Below, piece by piece: positions 50,858-59,929 of a DNA stretch of 64,000 nucleotides; position 1 is the first letter of the stretch; the number at the start of each line of letters is the position of its first letter. Below the pieces are notes generated by a model. That model did not search any database. It was not told the DNA's origin and saw only the letters and a program-made list of their open reading frames with translations. The stretch comes from an uncultured Bacteroidota bacterium (GTDB taxonomy: Bacteria > Bacteroidota > Bacteroidia > Chitinophagales > Chitinophagaceae), in NCBI GenBank assembly GCA_903927185.1, contig CAIYLW010000045.1, positions 1-64,000 on the forward strand, in the 5' to 3' direction. The position numbers were made by a program, and so were the translations under genes.

Positions 50858-51731
50858 AATTTATTGGAAATAGAATCATTTCTTCCATCGATTTTAAACA
50901 TATTAAATTTGGTGAGTTTAAACTAAGATTTTTTGTATATGGGCCAGAAGCAATGATTTTTATTGTTGGGAAAAGAATTTGTAATTCTTCTACAAATTCA
51001 TTTAACGTTTTCCCTGTTAAATTGGTGATGAGGTGAAAGTATAAATGTGTTACACCTCTTTGTTCAACACATAATGATATATCTGAAATAGAAGTATTAG
51101 TGCCAAGATAAATTACTCGTCTTCCATTTTTCTTGAAAAGCCAATGAGCAAATAATAATGGAATTTCGTGAAACTCACCATAAGGTGTAAATAATAAAGT
51201 TAATTCTTTTGAACCAGAGGTTGTATTTGGCAATTCTTCAATGGCTCTAATGATTCTTGATTTTATCAGATTAGTTGCAAAATGTTCTTGAGCAGGAATC
51301 AAATGATTAGTTAACCATAGCAGTCCCATTCTTTTTAATAAATGATAGGCAATTTCTGAAATGGCAATTTCAAATCCCAGCTTTGTAATAGCATTATTTA
51401 AAATACTGTCGAAATTAGTAGCATCATAATCAATCGTTACTCTAATTAATTGTAAAATGTATGCTTCAGTAGGTATAGATTTTTTATGATCTATGTTGGC
51501 AAAAGTGTTAATTGCTTCTGCACTTAATTTAGCAATTTGAGAAATTTTAAAATCAGATTCGTATAAATAAGTGATTCGAAGTATTGTTTTTAAGTCCTCA
51601 TTATCAAAATATCGGTGTTTACTATCTTTTCTTTTTGAAATAATGAGATTATATCTTTTTTCCCAAACACGAAGTGTATGAGCTTTAATACCAGTTAGAT
51701 TCTCTATATCTTTAATGCTAAAATAATCCAT
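50832..51731 (-). CDS. MerR-family regulator with cobalamin-binding-like domain (CarH/LitR-like)
   Basis: MerR HTH (YFSIKDIENLTGIKAHTLRVWEKRYNLI); W-x9-EH in WLTNHLIPAQEH; GEFHEIPLL. Confidence 0.85.
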   Translation of the reverse strand: MDYFSIKDIENLTGIKAHTLRVWEKRYNLIISKRKDSKHRYFDNEDLKTILRITYLYESDFKISQIAKLSAEAINTFANIDHKKSIPTEAYILQLIRVTIDYDATNFDSILNNAITKLGFEIAISEIAYHLLKRMGLLWLTNHLIPAQEHFATNLIKSRIIRAIEELPNTTSGSKELTLLFTPYGEFHEIPLLFAHWLFKKNGRRVIYLGTNTSISDISLCVEQRGVTHLYFHLITNLTGKTLNEFVEELQILFPTIKIIASGPYTKNLSLNSPNLICLKSMEEMILFPINFKNPELQN

Positions 51732-51860
51732 TCTTTTAAAAAGTAGGGGTTTAATGTTTTGATTTAATTAGCATATTATGTTAAACGCTAGCTAATTTAG
51801 GGAAACTTTTCATTTAGTTTACATTATGTGTAATTGAAAAGGATATTTTTGTTATAATAA

Positions 51861-53378
51861 TTGAATATTATGGGTTTATTATTGTTTTTTGTAGGGTTAA
51901 TAGGTTGGCATATTGGTATGTATGGGATGTTTCAGAAAGCTGGAATAACCCCTTGGAAGGCATTAGTGCCTTTTTATAATACATGGCTAATTGTAGAAAA
52001 AACAGAACTGAAAAAGTATTGGTTCTGGTTACAGTTAATTCCTGTTGCTGGTCAATTCATTACTATTTGGATTACCATCATTTTTGTGATGCAATTCAAA
52101 AGGGTGAATATGATGCATCATACGGCAACTGTTCTGATCCCTTTTATCTATTTCCCCTATCTGGGTTTTTCAAAAAATGAAAAGTTTTATGGCCCTTCAG
52201 TCATGAAATTATATCATAAACCTGCATCCAGGGAATGGATCGACGCCGGTGTTTTTGCAATCGTTGCAGCCACTATTATTAGGACATTTGTTTTTGAAGC
52301 TTATGTAATTCCATCTGGAAGTATGGAAAAAACGCTGTTGGTAAACGATTTTCTTTTTGTAAATAAAATGAGCTATGGGGCTAGAATTCCACAAACACCC
52401 ATGTCTTTTCCATTTGTTCATAATACCATGCCAGGATCTATTACAACACCCTCTTACTTAACATGGATTCAGATCCCTTATAAAAGGTTGCCAGCATTTA
52501 CGCCTGTAAAAAGAAATGATGTAGTTGTTTTTAATGTTCCTGCTGGCGATACCATTATCAACCTACCTGAATATGGAAGTAAAATGCTTTATTATGATGT
52601 GTTGCGTACCCAATTTAAAGGCGATAGAGAAGCATTGATGAATCAGTTCCCAGTAATTGTACATCCAATGGATAAGACAGATAATTATATTAAGAGATGT
52701 GTGGCAGAAGGCGGTGATATGTTACAAATTAAAAATGCGGAACTTTATATTAATGGACAAAAAGCATATTTGCCCAATGCATCTCAAACAGAATATCTTG
52801 TTGAAACTAATGGTATCAATTTTACTGAAGATTTTTTAATGACTTCGCTTGGAATTAATGTGCAGGATACAGAGGGGCAAATTCAACCAATAGAAAATAA
52901 GTCTAATCTTTTTAAGATTAATATGACTCCTCAAGAATTTGAATTGATTAAAAAACAACCGAATGTAAAATCTGCAAACCTTTATGTAGATAATTATGTA
53001 GGTGGTTATTTTCCATTTGATGATGCTAATTTTCCGTTTAGCTTGGATAATTTCGGGCCAATTAAAATTCCTAAAAAAGGAGAGACAATTTCATTGACGC
53101 CTCAAAATATTGCTCTTTACAGAAGATTAATATCTGTTTATGAACACAATGTTTTAGATGAACAAAATGGTAAAATTGTTATTAATGGTAAGGAAACAAA
53201 TTCATATACTCCTATCTATAATTATTATTGGATGATGGGAGATAATAGACATCGAAGTCAGGATAGCCGCTTCTGGGGATTTGTACCAGAAACAAATATA
53301 GTGGGTAAGGCATCCATGATTTGGTTTAGCTACGAAAAAGGACCTCGTTGGAGCCGCTTGTTCAATTCTATTAAATAG
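51861..53378 (+). CDS. lepB: Signal peptidase I
   Basis: FEAYVIPSGSMEKTLLVNDFLFVNKMSYGARIP; NYIKRCVAEGGD; MGDNRHRSQDSRFWGFVPE. Confidence 0.93.
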   Translation: MNIMGLLLFFVGLIGWHIGMYGMFQKAGITPWKALVPFYNTWLIVEKTELKKYWFWLQLIPVAGQFITIWITIIFVMQFKRVNMMHHTATVLIPFIYFPYLGFSKNEKFYGPSVMKLYHKPASREWIDAGVFAIVAATIIRTFVFEAYVIPSGSMEKTLLVNDFLFVNKMSYGARIPQTPMSFPFVHNTMPGSITTPSYLTWIQIPYKRLPAFTPVKRNDVVVFNVPAGDTIINLPEYGSKMLYYDVLRTQFKGDREALMNQFPVIVHPMDKTDNYIKRCVAEGGDMLQIKNAELYINGQKAYLPNASQTEYLVETNGINFTEDFLMTSLGINVQDTEGQIQPIENKSNLFKINMTPQEFELIKKQPNVKSANLYVDNYVGGYFPFDDANFPFSLDNFGPIKIPKKGETISLTPQNIALYRRLISVYEHNVLDEQNGKIVINGKETNSYTPIYNYYWMMGDNRHRSQDSRFWGFVPETNIVGKASMIWFSYEKGPRWSRLFNSIK

Positions 53379-53449
53379 CTTATCTTCAAATTTCATTGAG
53401 GTCCTCATAGTTCTTTGCTATGGGGACTTTTTTGTCTAATTTATTTTTT

Positions 53450-53935
53450 ATGCAAAAACAGCTTATTCAGGTTTATTTCGATGAATATCAGGGTATCAAT
53501 ACTCTAAAAACGCAAGACGCCTTTTTATTGCAAGCAGCTAGAGAAGCAATTACATTATCCTATGCTCCTTATTCTAAATTCCAGGTGGGAGCCGCTGCCA
53601 GACTTATCAATGGCGTTATCTTAAAAGGAAGCAATCAAGAAAATGCAAGTTTTCCGGCAGGATTATGTGCAGAAAGGGTTCTATTATCCATTTGTTCATC
53701 GCTCTATCCGGGCATTCCAATAATTGATTTGGCAGTTAGTTATCATAATCAATTAGGTGAAAGCAATAAACCAATTAGTCCTTGTGGAATATGCCGACAA
53801 AGTTTAACAGAATATGAAAATATAGTTAACCATAGTATTCGGTTGATTTTAGGAGGAATGACAGGGAAAGTTTTTATCATTGAAAAGGCAACTGATTTGT
53901 TGCCACTTGGATTTTCTTTTACAGATATGAAATAA
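53450..53935 (+). CDS. cdd: Cytidine deaminase
   Basis: AYSKFQVGAAARL-like YAPYSKFQVGAA; NQENASFPAGLCAERV; PISPCGICRQ; start set at internal Met MQKQL. Confidence 0.9.
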   Translation: MQKQLIQVYFDEYQGINTLKTQDAFLLQAAREAITLSYAPYSKFQVGAAARLINGVILKGSNQENASFPAGLCAERVLLSICSSLYPGIPIIDLAVSYHNQLGESNKPISPCGICRQSLTEYENIVNHSIRLILGGMTGKVFIIEKATDLLPLGFSFTDMK

Positions 53936-54012
53936 ATATTCAAAAATATGGGGCTATTGAATTTCTTAATGAGACTATATATGAATTAGGATTTTACAAT
54001 TAATTTTAAAGT

Positions 54013-54597
54013 ATGGTTATTCATGTTCAAAAAAGAAGACTTTTTCTAACTTATTTGAAGCTTGGATATCTTTTGCATTTAATGTCAATTTTGGAATTAG
54101 TGCTTATCATAAGTTGTTTTCTTCATTATGATTTATTCCATTGGGTTCAAAATGAGTATACTTTTTTAAGAGCAATTTTAGTATTTGTTTTTATTTCAGC
54201 TCCCATCTTTCCTCAGTGCGATGCTCGATCAAGATTCCAAAATTATAAACAAGTAAAAGATCATTTATTCATCTATGGTTTTCAGCCAAGAATTATAAAA
54301 CCATTTTCTTTTTCAAGATGTCAAAGAGACGCGGTTTTAGCTGCTGCTGAAGAATTAGGAATGAAAAAGGAATGCAAACAATATTTTTTTGAACAGGGGC
54401 ACCGCTGGTATCACCTTTTACCAGAATTTCTTTATCACAAACCTGGATATTTATTTCGAAAAGCATTTTGGCTCAATACTTTTTTTGCAAAACACTATCA
54501 ATCTAAAGTAGATTTTTCCGTTCATGTAAAAGCCAATAAGTATAATTTATTAAATGAAAATCAGTTTAATTTAATGCAGGATTTATTATCTAATTAA
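54013..54597 (+). CDS. Hypothetical membrane protein
   Basis: 194-aa ORF with two hydrophobic segments; 3' end overlaps the convergent gene. Confidence 0.7.
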   Translation: MVIHVQKRRLFLTYLKLGYLLHLMSILELVLIISCFLHYDLFHWVQNEYTFLRAILVFVFISAPIFPQCDARSRFQNYKQVKDHLFIYGFQPRIIKPFSFSRCQRDAVLAAAEELGMKKECKQYFFEQGHRWYHLLPEFLYHKPGYLFRKAFWLNTFFAKHYQSKVDFSVHVKANKYNLLNENQFNLMQDLLSN

Positions 54598-56613
54598 AAC
54601 AGTAGTGCCTTTTAAATGAAAGATCTTGCCAGTATCTTTATGGGTGTAATCCAGCGTCCAAATATAGGTTCCACTTGGTTGTAATTCTCCATTTAATCTA
54701 CCATCCCATTTTTCATGCCAATCGCTGCTTTCATAAATTATCTGCCCATAACGGTTGTAAACTTTAAAGCTTAGGTTTCTTGCTTTAAATGCATTTAGCG
54801 GGTAGAGATAATCATTTAGTCCATCTCCGTTTGGTGTAAATCCTGTGGGTATATCAATATAACAGTTAGGAAGAACAAATACATTTTTGAAACTAGTATC
54901 TGAACAGTTAAATACATTTTGCACTACTTCCACAACTAGGTATTGGTTTTGATTGCCATTTGCAGGGAAATAGATGCCCACAGGTTGTTTTAAGTTACTA
55001 GTTAAGCTATTTCCAAAACTCCATTTCCAACTTATAATATTAGAACTGCTATTATCAACAACCATTAAACTATCATTCAAACAAAGTGTATCCGAAATAG
55101 TAAAACCAGCCTTCACGGTATGGTCAGGTAAATTTAAATCAACAACACTGCTATCATTACAAAATCCATTTGTTACAGATAAAACAGTATGCAATTTTCC
55201 AAACTTGTTTAATTTTAAAATAGGATTTTGTAAAGCACTATTGGTACCATTGTTTAATGTCCAATTCCACTGATTGGCTCCATTATTGGCATCATGGAAT
55301 AAATTTAAGGTATCGTATTTGCATCCAACATCAATTTGGTAAGTGAAATCTGCAGTAGTAACATTTTTTATCGAAAAATTAATTATGGAACCTATTGGTG
55401 TTGGTTGACCACATTCGTTAATGATAATATTCCCATTAGTTCCATTTTGTAAATGCAATTGATAATTACCATTAGTTTTAATTGGACTGCTAAGGATAAT
55501 TTGAATAATATCCGATAATCCACTACTGCAAACTCCTTGCGCTGATTTGATATTGACTGGAGAAGGACCAGTAATAAAAAAGTTGGATCCATCTTTTGAT
55601 ATAGAGCTACACTTCATTGGTCTACTGAAAACTAATTGTAAGGTATCTTGAATACACACAATTGGTCTAATACTGTCCATAGGAGTTGGGAGTGCAGTAG
55701 TGAAAATTAAACTCTCTGTTAATCCAACCGCAAGCTGATTTCCACAGTTATCCAATAAGGTGTTATGGTCTGTTCCAATTTTTGAAGTTACCGTATATGT
55801 TCCTGGTGTAAGAAGGTTTTGCAAAGTTAATTCAAGTGTATCTGTATCAAAAGAAACAGCACATCCACGACCAGTAGTTAATGCAATAGAATTTGGGGTA
55901 GTTCCAGAAACATTGAAATCAGTACCATCAGAACTGATGCTATTGCAGAGCACTTTTTTGTTAAGCATTAACAAAATTTGAGTACCGTCGCAAACTGCGT
56001 GACCCTTTGAAATTGTTGGGGTAACTGGATCAATAATACTAGCTGATCCACCTTGAAAAGACAGGTTATATCCAACTTGGGATGGAGAAAAATTGCTAAC
56101 AAGCAAAATATAATTGTGTCCTGCAATTAAGTCTGGCATGGTACTAAATGTTGGATTACCATTAATTGCAGGGGATGCACATTCAAACCATTTTACTCCA
56201 GAACTTCCTGCTCCTGTTGGTCCATACATGCCTGACCAGTTAGCAGAAATAATTAAATTACTGTTCGTATAAACTTCCATTGGGTCATGCCCAGTAATAT
56301 CAAACAGTTCCCAATCATAATCATCATTAGAATTAATTGGGGTAATAGTAAAAGCAAATTTACCGGAAGCATAACAGGTGAATTTGTACCAAAATGGATT
56401 AATATCCGAGTAACCAGCCTTGTCGGTACAAGGTGTTGGTACACTTCTGCCTCCACAAAAAGGAACTATTTTTTGGTCAAAGTTGGTAGTCCCGCAAACA
56501 GGGAATGCAGTAGTTGGATTCTGTCCAAGTGTAGTGCATATTTGCCCCTCACCAGTTAAATAAATAGTTAGTGTAAAAATTAAAGCAACTATATGTCGAT
56601 ATTGGAATTTCAC
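54586..56613 (-). CDS. Secreted protein with type B T9SS (gliding-motility) C-terminal domain and tandem Ig-like domains
   Basis: Signal peptide; PTGFTPNGDGLNDYLYPLNAFKARNLSFKVYNRYGQIIYES..WDGRLNGELQPSGTYIW CTD. Confidence 0.9.
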   Translation of the reverse strand: MKFQYRHIVALIFTLTIYLTGEGQICTTLGQNPTTAFPVCGTTNFDQKIVPFCGGRSVPTPCTDKAGYSDINPFWYKFTCYASGKFAFTITPINSNDDYDWELFDITGHDPMEVYTNSNLIISANWSGMYGPTGAGSSGVKWFECASPAINGNPTFSTMPDLIAGHNYILLVSNFSPSQVGYNLSFQGGSASIIDPVTPTISKGHAVCDGTQILLMLNKKVLCNSISSDGTDFNVSGTTPNSIALTTGRGCAVSFDTDTLELTLQNLLTPGTYTVTSKIGTDHNTLLDNCGNQLAVGLTESLIFTTALPTPMDSIRPIVCIQDTLQLVFSRPMKCSSISKDGSNFFITGPSPVNIKSAQGVCSSGLSDIIQIILSSPIKTNGNYQLHLQNGTNGNIIINECGQPTPIGSIINFSIKNVTTADFTYQIDVGCKYDTLNLFHDANNGANQWNWTLNNGTNSALQNPILKLNKFGKLHTVLSVTNGFCNDSSVVDLNLPDHTVKAGFTISDTLCLNDSLMVVDNSSSNIISWKWSFGNSLTSNLKQPVGIYFPANGNQNQYLVVEVVQNVFNCSDTSFKNVFVLPNCYIDIPTGFTPNGDGLNDYLYPLNAFKARNLSFKVYNRYGQIIYESSDWHEKWDGRLNGELQPSGTYIWTLDYTHKDTGKIFHLKGTTVLIR

Positions 56614-56625
56614 CTATCAAATTTA

Positions 56626-56650
56626 TTGTATCAATGCTGAATTGATACAA
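56626..56650. promoter_or_regulatory. Perfect 10-bp inverted repeat, putative operator or 5'UTR hairpin
   Basis: TTGTATCAAT-gctga-ATTGATACAA. Confidence 0.55.
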
Positions 56651-56655
56651 ATTCG

Positions 56656-56669
56656 TGATAATCTTATCA
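56656..56669. promoter_or_regulatory. Palindrome TGATAA-TC-TTATCA
   Basis: 6-bp perfect inverted repeat with 2-nt spacer. Confidence 0.4.
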
Positions 56670-56896
56670 TAAAAATGACAAATAATTAAGTTCTGATATT
56701 ATTTTAATTGTAATCAATTGAAAAACACGTAAATATGTTATTAACTCCTATTTATTAAGTACATTAATTTAGGTTTGGCATGGTGTTTGGCTTATCATTG
56801 AAAGTAATTATTACCAATCTATATTTCGAATTAAAGGAGTTAAAGTAAATTACCTTTGAATTAGATCAGCAAGACAGCTAAATCTCAATTAGGAGC

Positions 56897-57412
56897 ATGA
56901 AAAAAATTATTGCCATTATATTGATGATAATCTGTCATGGGCAGATTCATGCACAAATTGATACTATAATCAACCCTATAAAAGCGGATACTCTTTTTCA
57001 AGTTAGGGATAGCCTTGCGCCTTTAAAAGATTCTTTTAAACTCGATTCTTCTATTAAATTAGAGCCTTTGGGCGGTTTTAAGTTAAAACCTAATGCAAAA
57101 GTAATTACCGGAATCGCCAGTTTTTACTCAAAAAATCTGGATGGTACAAAGACTGCAACAGGAGAGTATTATAGAAATGCAAAGCTTACAGCTGCTAGTA
57201 ATAATTACAAATTGAATACTTGGGTAAAAGTTACTAATATCAGTAATGATAAATTTGTAATTGTACGGATTAATGATCGAATGCATCCGAGAATGGCAAA
57301 AAGGGGAAGGGTGGTAGATTTAAGCAGAGCAGCTGCAAAAGAGCTAGATTTCATGAAAAAAGGTCTCACTAAAGTCCGAGTTGAACCCATTGACATCATA
57401 AGTGTTGATTAA
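56897..57412 (+). CDS. RlpA-family (double-psi beta-barrel) septal ring lytic transglycosylase-like protein
   Basis: GIASFYSKNLDGTKTATGEYYRNAKLTAASNNYKLNTWVKVTN...VRINDRMHPRMAKRGRVVDLSRAAAKEL. Confidence 0.88.
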   Translation: MKKIIAIILMIICHGQIHAQIDTIINPIKADTLFQVRDSLAPLKDSFKLDSSIKLEPLGGFKLKPNAKVITGIASFYSKNLDGTKTATGEYYRNAKLTAASNNYKLNTWVKVTNISNDKFVIVRINDRMHPRMAKRGRVVDLSRAAAKELDFMKKGLTKVRVEPIDIISVD

Positions 57413-57491
57413 TGGTGTAGAATTTGGCAGTTTATATTATTTTAAAAAATGAAATCTTGACTGTATTTTTGTTGGACCAATAAAACTGTTT

Positions 57492-58820
57492 ATGAAGAAA
57501 ATTTTATTTTTTACTGTAGTAATGGGTCTATCTGCAATTAGTTTTGCTCAGACTACTAGTTATAAAAAAATGCCCTCTTTAGGAATTAATTTCTTTTTAC
57601 AAGACTTTAAAACCCCTTCATTAATTAATAGTAGTTCATTAAGTAGCGCTTTAAATGGTGGATGGGCAAAATTGAGTGATATGAATGCTGGTATAAGCCT
57701 TCAATATATGAATGGGCTTACTGATCATGTAGATTTCACCACCTCATTTGGTGCATCAGGGTTAAGTTATCCATTTAGAGCATCATCTGGTATCTCATCA
57801 CCAAGTAATAGCAAATTATTATTAGAGTGGGATGCAGGTGTGAATATCAAGCTGTTGACAGATAAATACTTCTTAGTTCCCTATTTAAATACTGGATTAG
57901 GTGCTTCTATGTATGGAGCCACTTATTTCGCTGCTTTTATACCTATTGGAGCTGGTTTGCAAATGAATCTTGGAGAAGGTGCTTTCATTCATACTCAAAT
58001 GAATTATCGTAGTCAGGTCTCTCCTTTGTCTACCAACCATATAAATTATTCAATTGGATTTTCTATTCCTGTAAAAGAGAATAAACCACCGGTTGTTGTG
58101 GCGCCTCCTCCTCCGCCTCCGCCAGCCCCTCTGGATACAGATGGAGACGGTATCATTGATACAAATGACAAATGTCCTACGGTTCCAGGTGTAGCTAAAT
58201 ACCAAGGATGCCCAGTACCTGATACTGATGGTGATGGAATCAATGATGATAACGACAAATGTCCAACTGTAAAAGGTCTTGCAAAATATGAGGGATGTCC
58301 AATTCCAGATACTGATAAAGATGGTATCAATGATGAGGAAGATAAATGTCCTACCGTTCCTGGTCTTGCACGTTATCAAGGATGTCCAATTCCTGATACA
58401 GATGGTGATGGAGTTAATGATGAAGAAGATAAATGCCCGCACGTTAAAGGAACAGCTGCATTATTTGGTTGTCCTTCATTGAATTTCAAAGCTGCCGATA
58501 TTAATTTTGATAACTCTAGTACCGAACTAACAAAAGTTTCAAAAACTGAATTAGATAAAGGTGTGAAGGTATTGACTGAGAATCCAGAATTGAAATTATA
58601 TGTGGAAGGTCACACTTCAAGCACGGGTACTGCAAAATTGAATGATAAACTATCATTAGATCGTGCTAACATCGTTAAGGCTTATTTAGTTAAAAAAGGA
58701 ATTGCTCCAAATAGATTAACCGCTACAGGTTTTGGTAGCAGCAAACCAATTGCTGATAACAAAACTAAAGAAGGACAAAAATTAAATAGAAGAGTAGAAT
58801 TTAAAGTTCAGGAGAATTAA
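57492..58820 (+). CDS. OmpA-family protein with thrombospondin type 3 repeats
   Basis: Beta-barrel-like N-terminus; four DTDGDGxxDxxDKCP repeats; OmpA domain (LYVEGHTSSTGTAKLNDKLSLDRANIVKAYLVKKGI). Confidence 0.93.
   Translation: MKKILFFTVVMGLSAISFAQTTSYKKMPSLGINFFLQDFKTPSLINSSSLSSALNGGWAKLSDMNAGISLQYMNGLTDHVDFTTSFGASGLSYPFRASSGISSPSNSKLLLEWDAGVNIKLLTDKYFLVPYLNTGLGASMYGATYFAAFIPIGAGLQMNLGEGAFIHTQMNYRSQVSPLSTNHINYSIGFSIPVKENKPPVVVAPPPPPPPAPLDTDGDGIIDTNDKCPTVPGVAKYQGCPVPDTDGDGINDDNDKCPTVKGLAKYEGCPIPDTDKDGINDEEDKCPTVPGLARYQGCPIPDTDGDGVNDEEDKCPHVKGTAALFGCPSLNFKAADINFDNSSTELTKVSKTELDKGVKVLTENPELKLYVEGHTSSTGTAKLNDKLSLDRANIVKAYLVKKGIAPNRLTATGFGSSKPIADNKTKEGQKLNRRVEFKVQEN
58131..58478 (+). repeat. 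Four tandem 87-bp (29-aa) TSP3 coding repeats
   Basis: Repeat starts at 58131, 58218, 58305, 58392, each 87 nt apart. Confidence 0.85.
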
Positions 58821-58841
58821 TCTGAATGCATCATAGTAAAA

Positions 58842-58877
58842 GGCCCGATTGCAAATAATGTAATCGGGTTTTTTTTG
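58842..58877. terminator. Terminator between convergent ompA-like and murB genes
   Basis: CCCGATTgcaaataatgtAATCGGG followed by T-run. Confidence 0.7.
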
Positions 58878-58882
58878 TGAGG

Positions 58883-59905
58883 TTATAAAATATTCACTTC
58901 TCTTTCGAGGCTAATATTAAATTCTTTGAAAATGGAATCGATAATTTTTTCAGATAAAGCATAGATATCCCAACCGGTTGCATTACCGAAATTAATTAAC
59001 ACTAATGCTTGCATAGAATGACAGCCGGCGTCACCTTCTCGATATCCCTTCCAGCCAGCTTTTTCTATCAACCATCCTGCTGCTATTTTTATGGTTCCAT
59101 CTATATTTAGATAACCAGGTAGGTCAGGATATTTCAACAAAATTTTATTGAATTGATCTTTTGCAATACTGGGATTTTTAAAGAAGCTTCCCGCATTGCC
59201 TATCAACTTTGGATCGGGTAATTTACTTGATCGAATGTTAATAATTGCATTGGATATTGCTCGAATATTAAGTTCTTGAACGCCCATTTTTTTAAGCTCA
59301 GTTTCAATAGCTCCATAACTCGTTTTTAAGATCGGTATTTTATTTAATTTAAAATTTACACTCGTGATTACAAATTGATTTTTCCATTTACTTTTAAATG
59401 CGCTATTTCGGTAGTCGAATGTACAATCGGCATTTGTAAAATTTTGCCATGATTTATCTGCAATATGAAAGGCTTCTACTGATTCAATTAGGTCTTTTAC
59501 TTCTACTCCATATGCTCCGATATTTTGAATAGGGGAGGCACCTACTGTACCTGGAATCAAGCTTAAATTTTCTATACCCGCCCATCCATTATTGATACAA
59601 TACAAAACAAATTGATGCCAATTTTCACCAGCAGCTGCCTTTACATAGAAGTAATTCTCATCTTCTTTATATAATTGGATTCCTTTGATTTCGTTTTTCA
59701 AAACAACGGTATCTAACAACTGTTGTATAAATAAGATATTACTTCCACCACCTAAAATAAAATGTGATTCAAGTATTCGATTCTGATAGTTATCTACAAT
59801 TTCAGAAAGTGCATCATTACTACTGAAGATATAAAAGTCTCTTGCGATGGTTTCAATACCAAAGCTGTTATATTTTTTAAGCGATATGTTATTTTGTAAG
59901 CGCAT
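58883..59905 (-). CDS. murB: UDP-N-acetylmuramate dehydrogenase
   Basis: NSFGIETIARDF; LGGGSNILF; GIENLSLIPGTVGASPIQNIGAYGVEV; GNAGSFFKNP. Confidence 0.95.
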   Translation of the reverse strand: MRLQNNISLKKYNSFGIETIARDFYIFSSNDALSEIVDNYQNRILESHFILGGGSNILFIQQLLDTVVLKNEIKGIQLYKEDENYFYVKAAAGENWHQFVLYCINNGWAGIENLSLIPGTVGASPIQNIGAYGVEVKDLIESVEAFHIADKSWQNFTNADCTFDYRNSAFKSKWKNQFVITSVNFKLNKIPILKTSYGAIETELKKMGVQELNIRAISNAIINIRSSKLPDPKLIGNAGSFFKNPSIAKDQFNKILLKYPDLPGYLNIDGTIKIAAGWLIEKAGWKGYREGDAGCHSMQALVLINFGNATGWDIYALSEKIIDSIFKEFNISLEREVNIL

Positions 59906-59929
59906 CTACATGAAAATAAATAAAAAGAT

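Noticed and set aside
56774-56792. TTTGGCATGGTGTTTGGC as a sigma-54 promoter for the rlpA-like gene
   Set aside because: The GG to GC spacing is 11 nt rather than 10, so it fails the canonical GG-N10-GC rule
58046-58442. Minus-strand ORFs across the TSP3 repeats
   Set aside because: Antisense to the OmpA-family gene; the repeat in translation only mirrors the coding TSP3 repeats
58131-58478. Regularly spaced 87-bp repeats considered as CRISPR or minisatellite
   Set aside because: They are in-frame DTDGDG..DKCP protein repeats with no conserved spacer/repeat architecture
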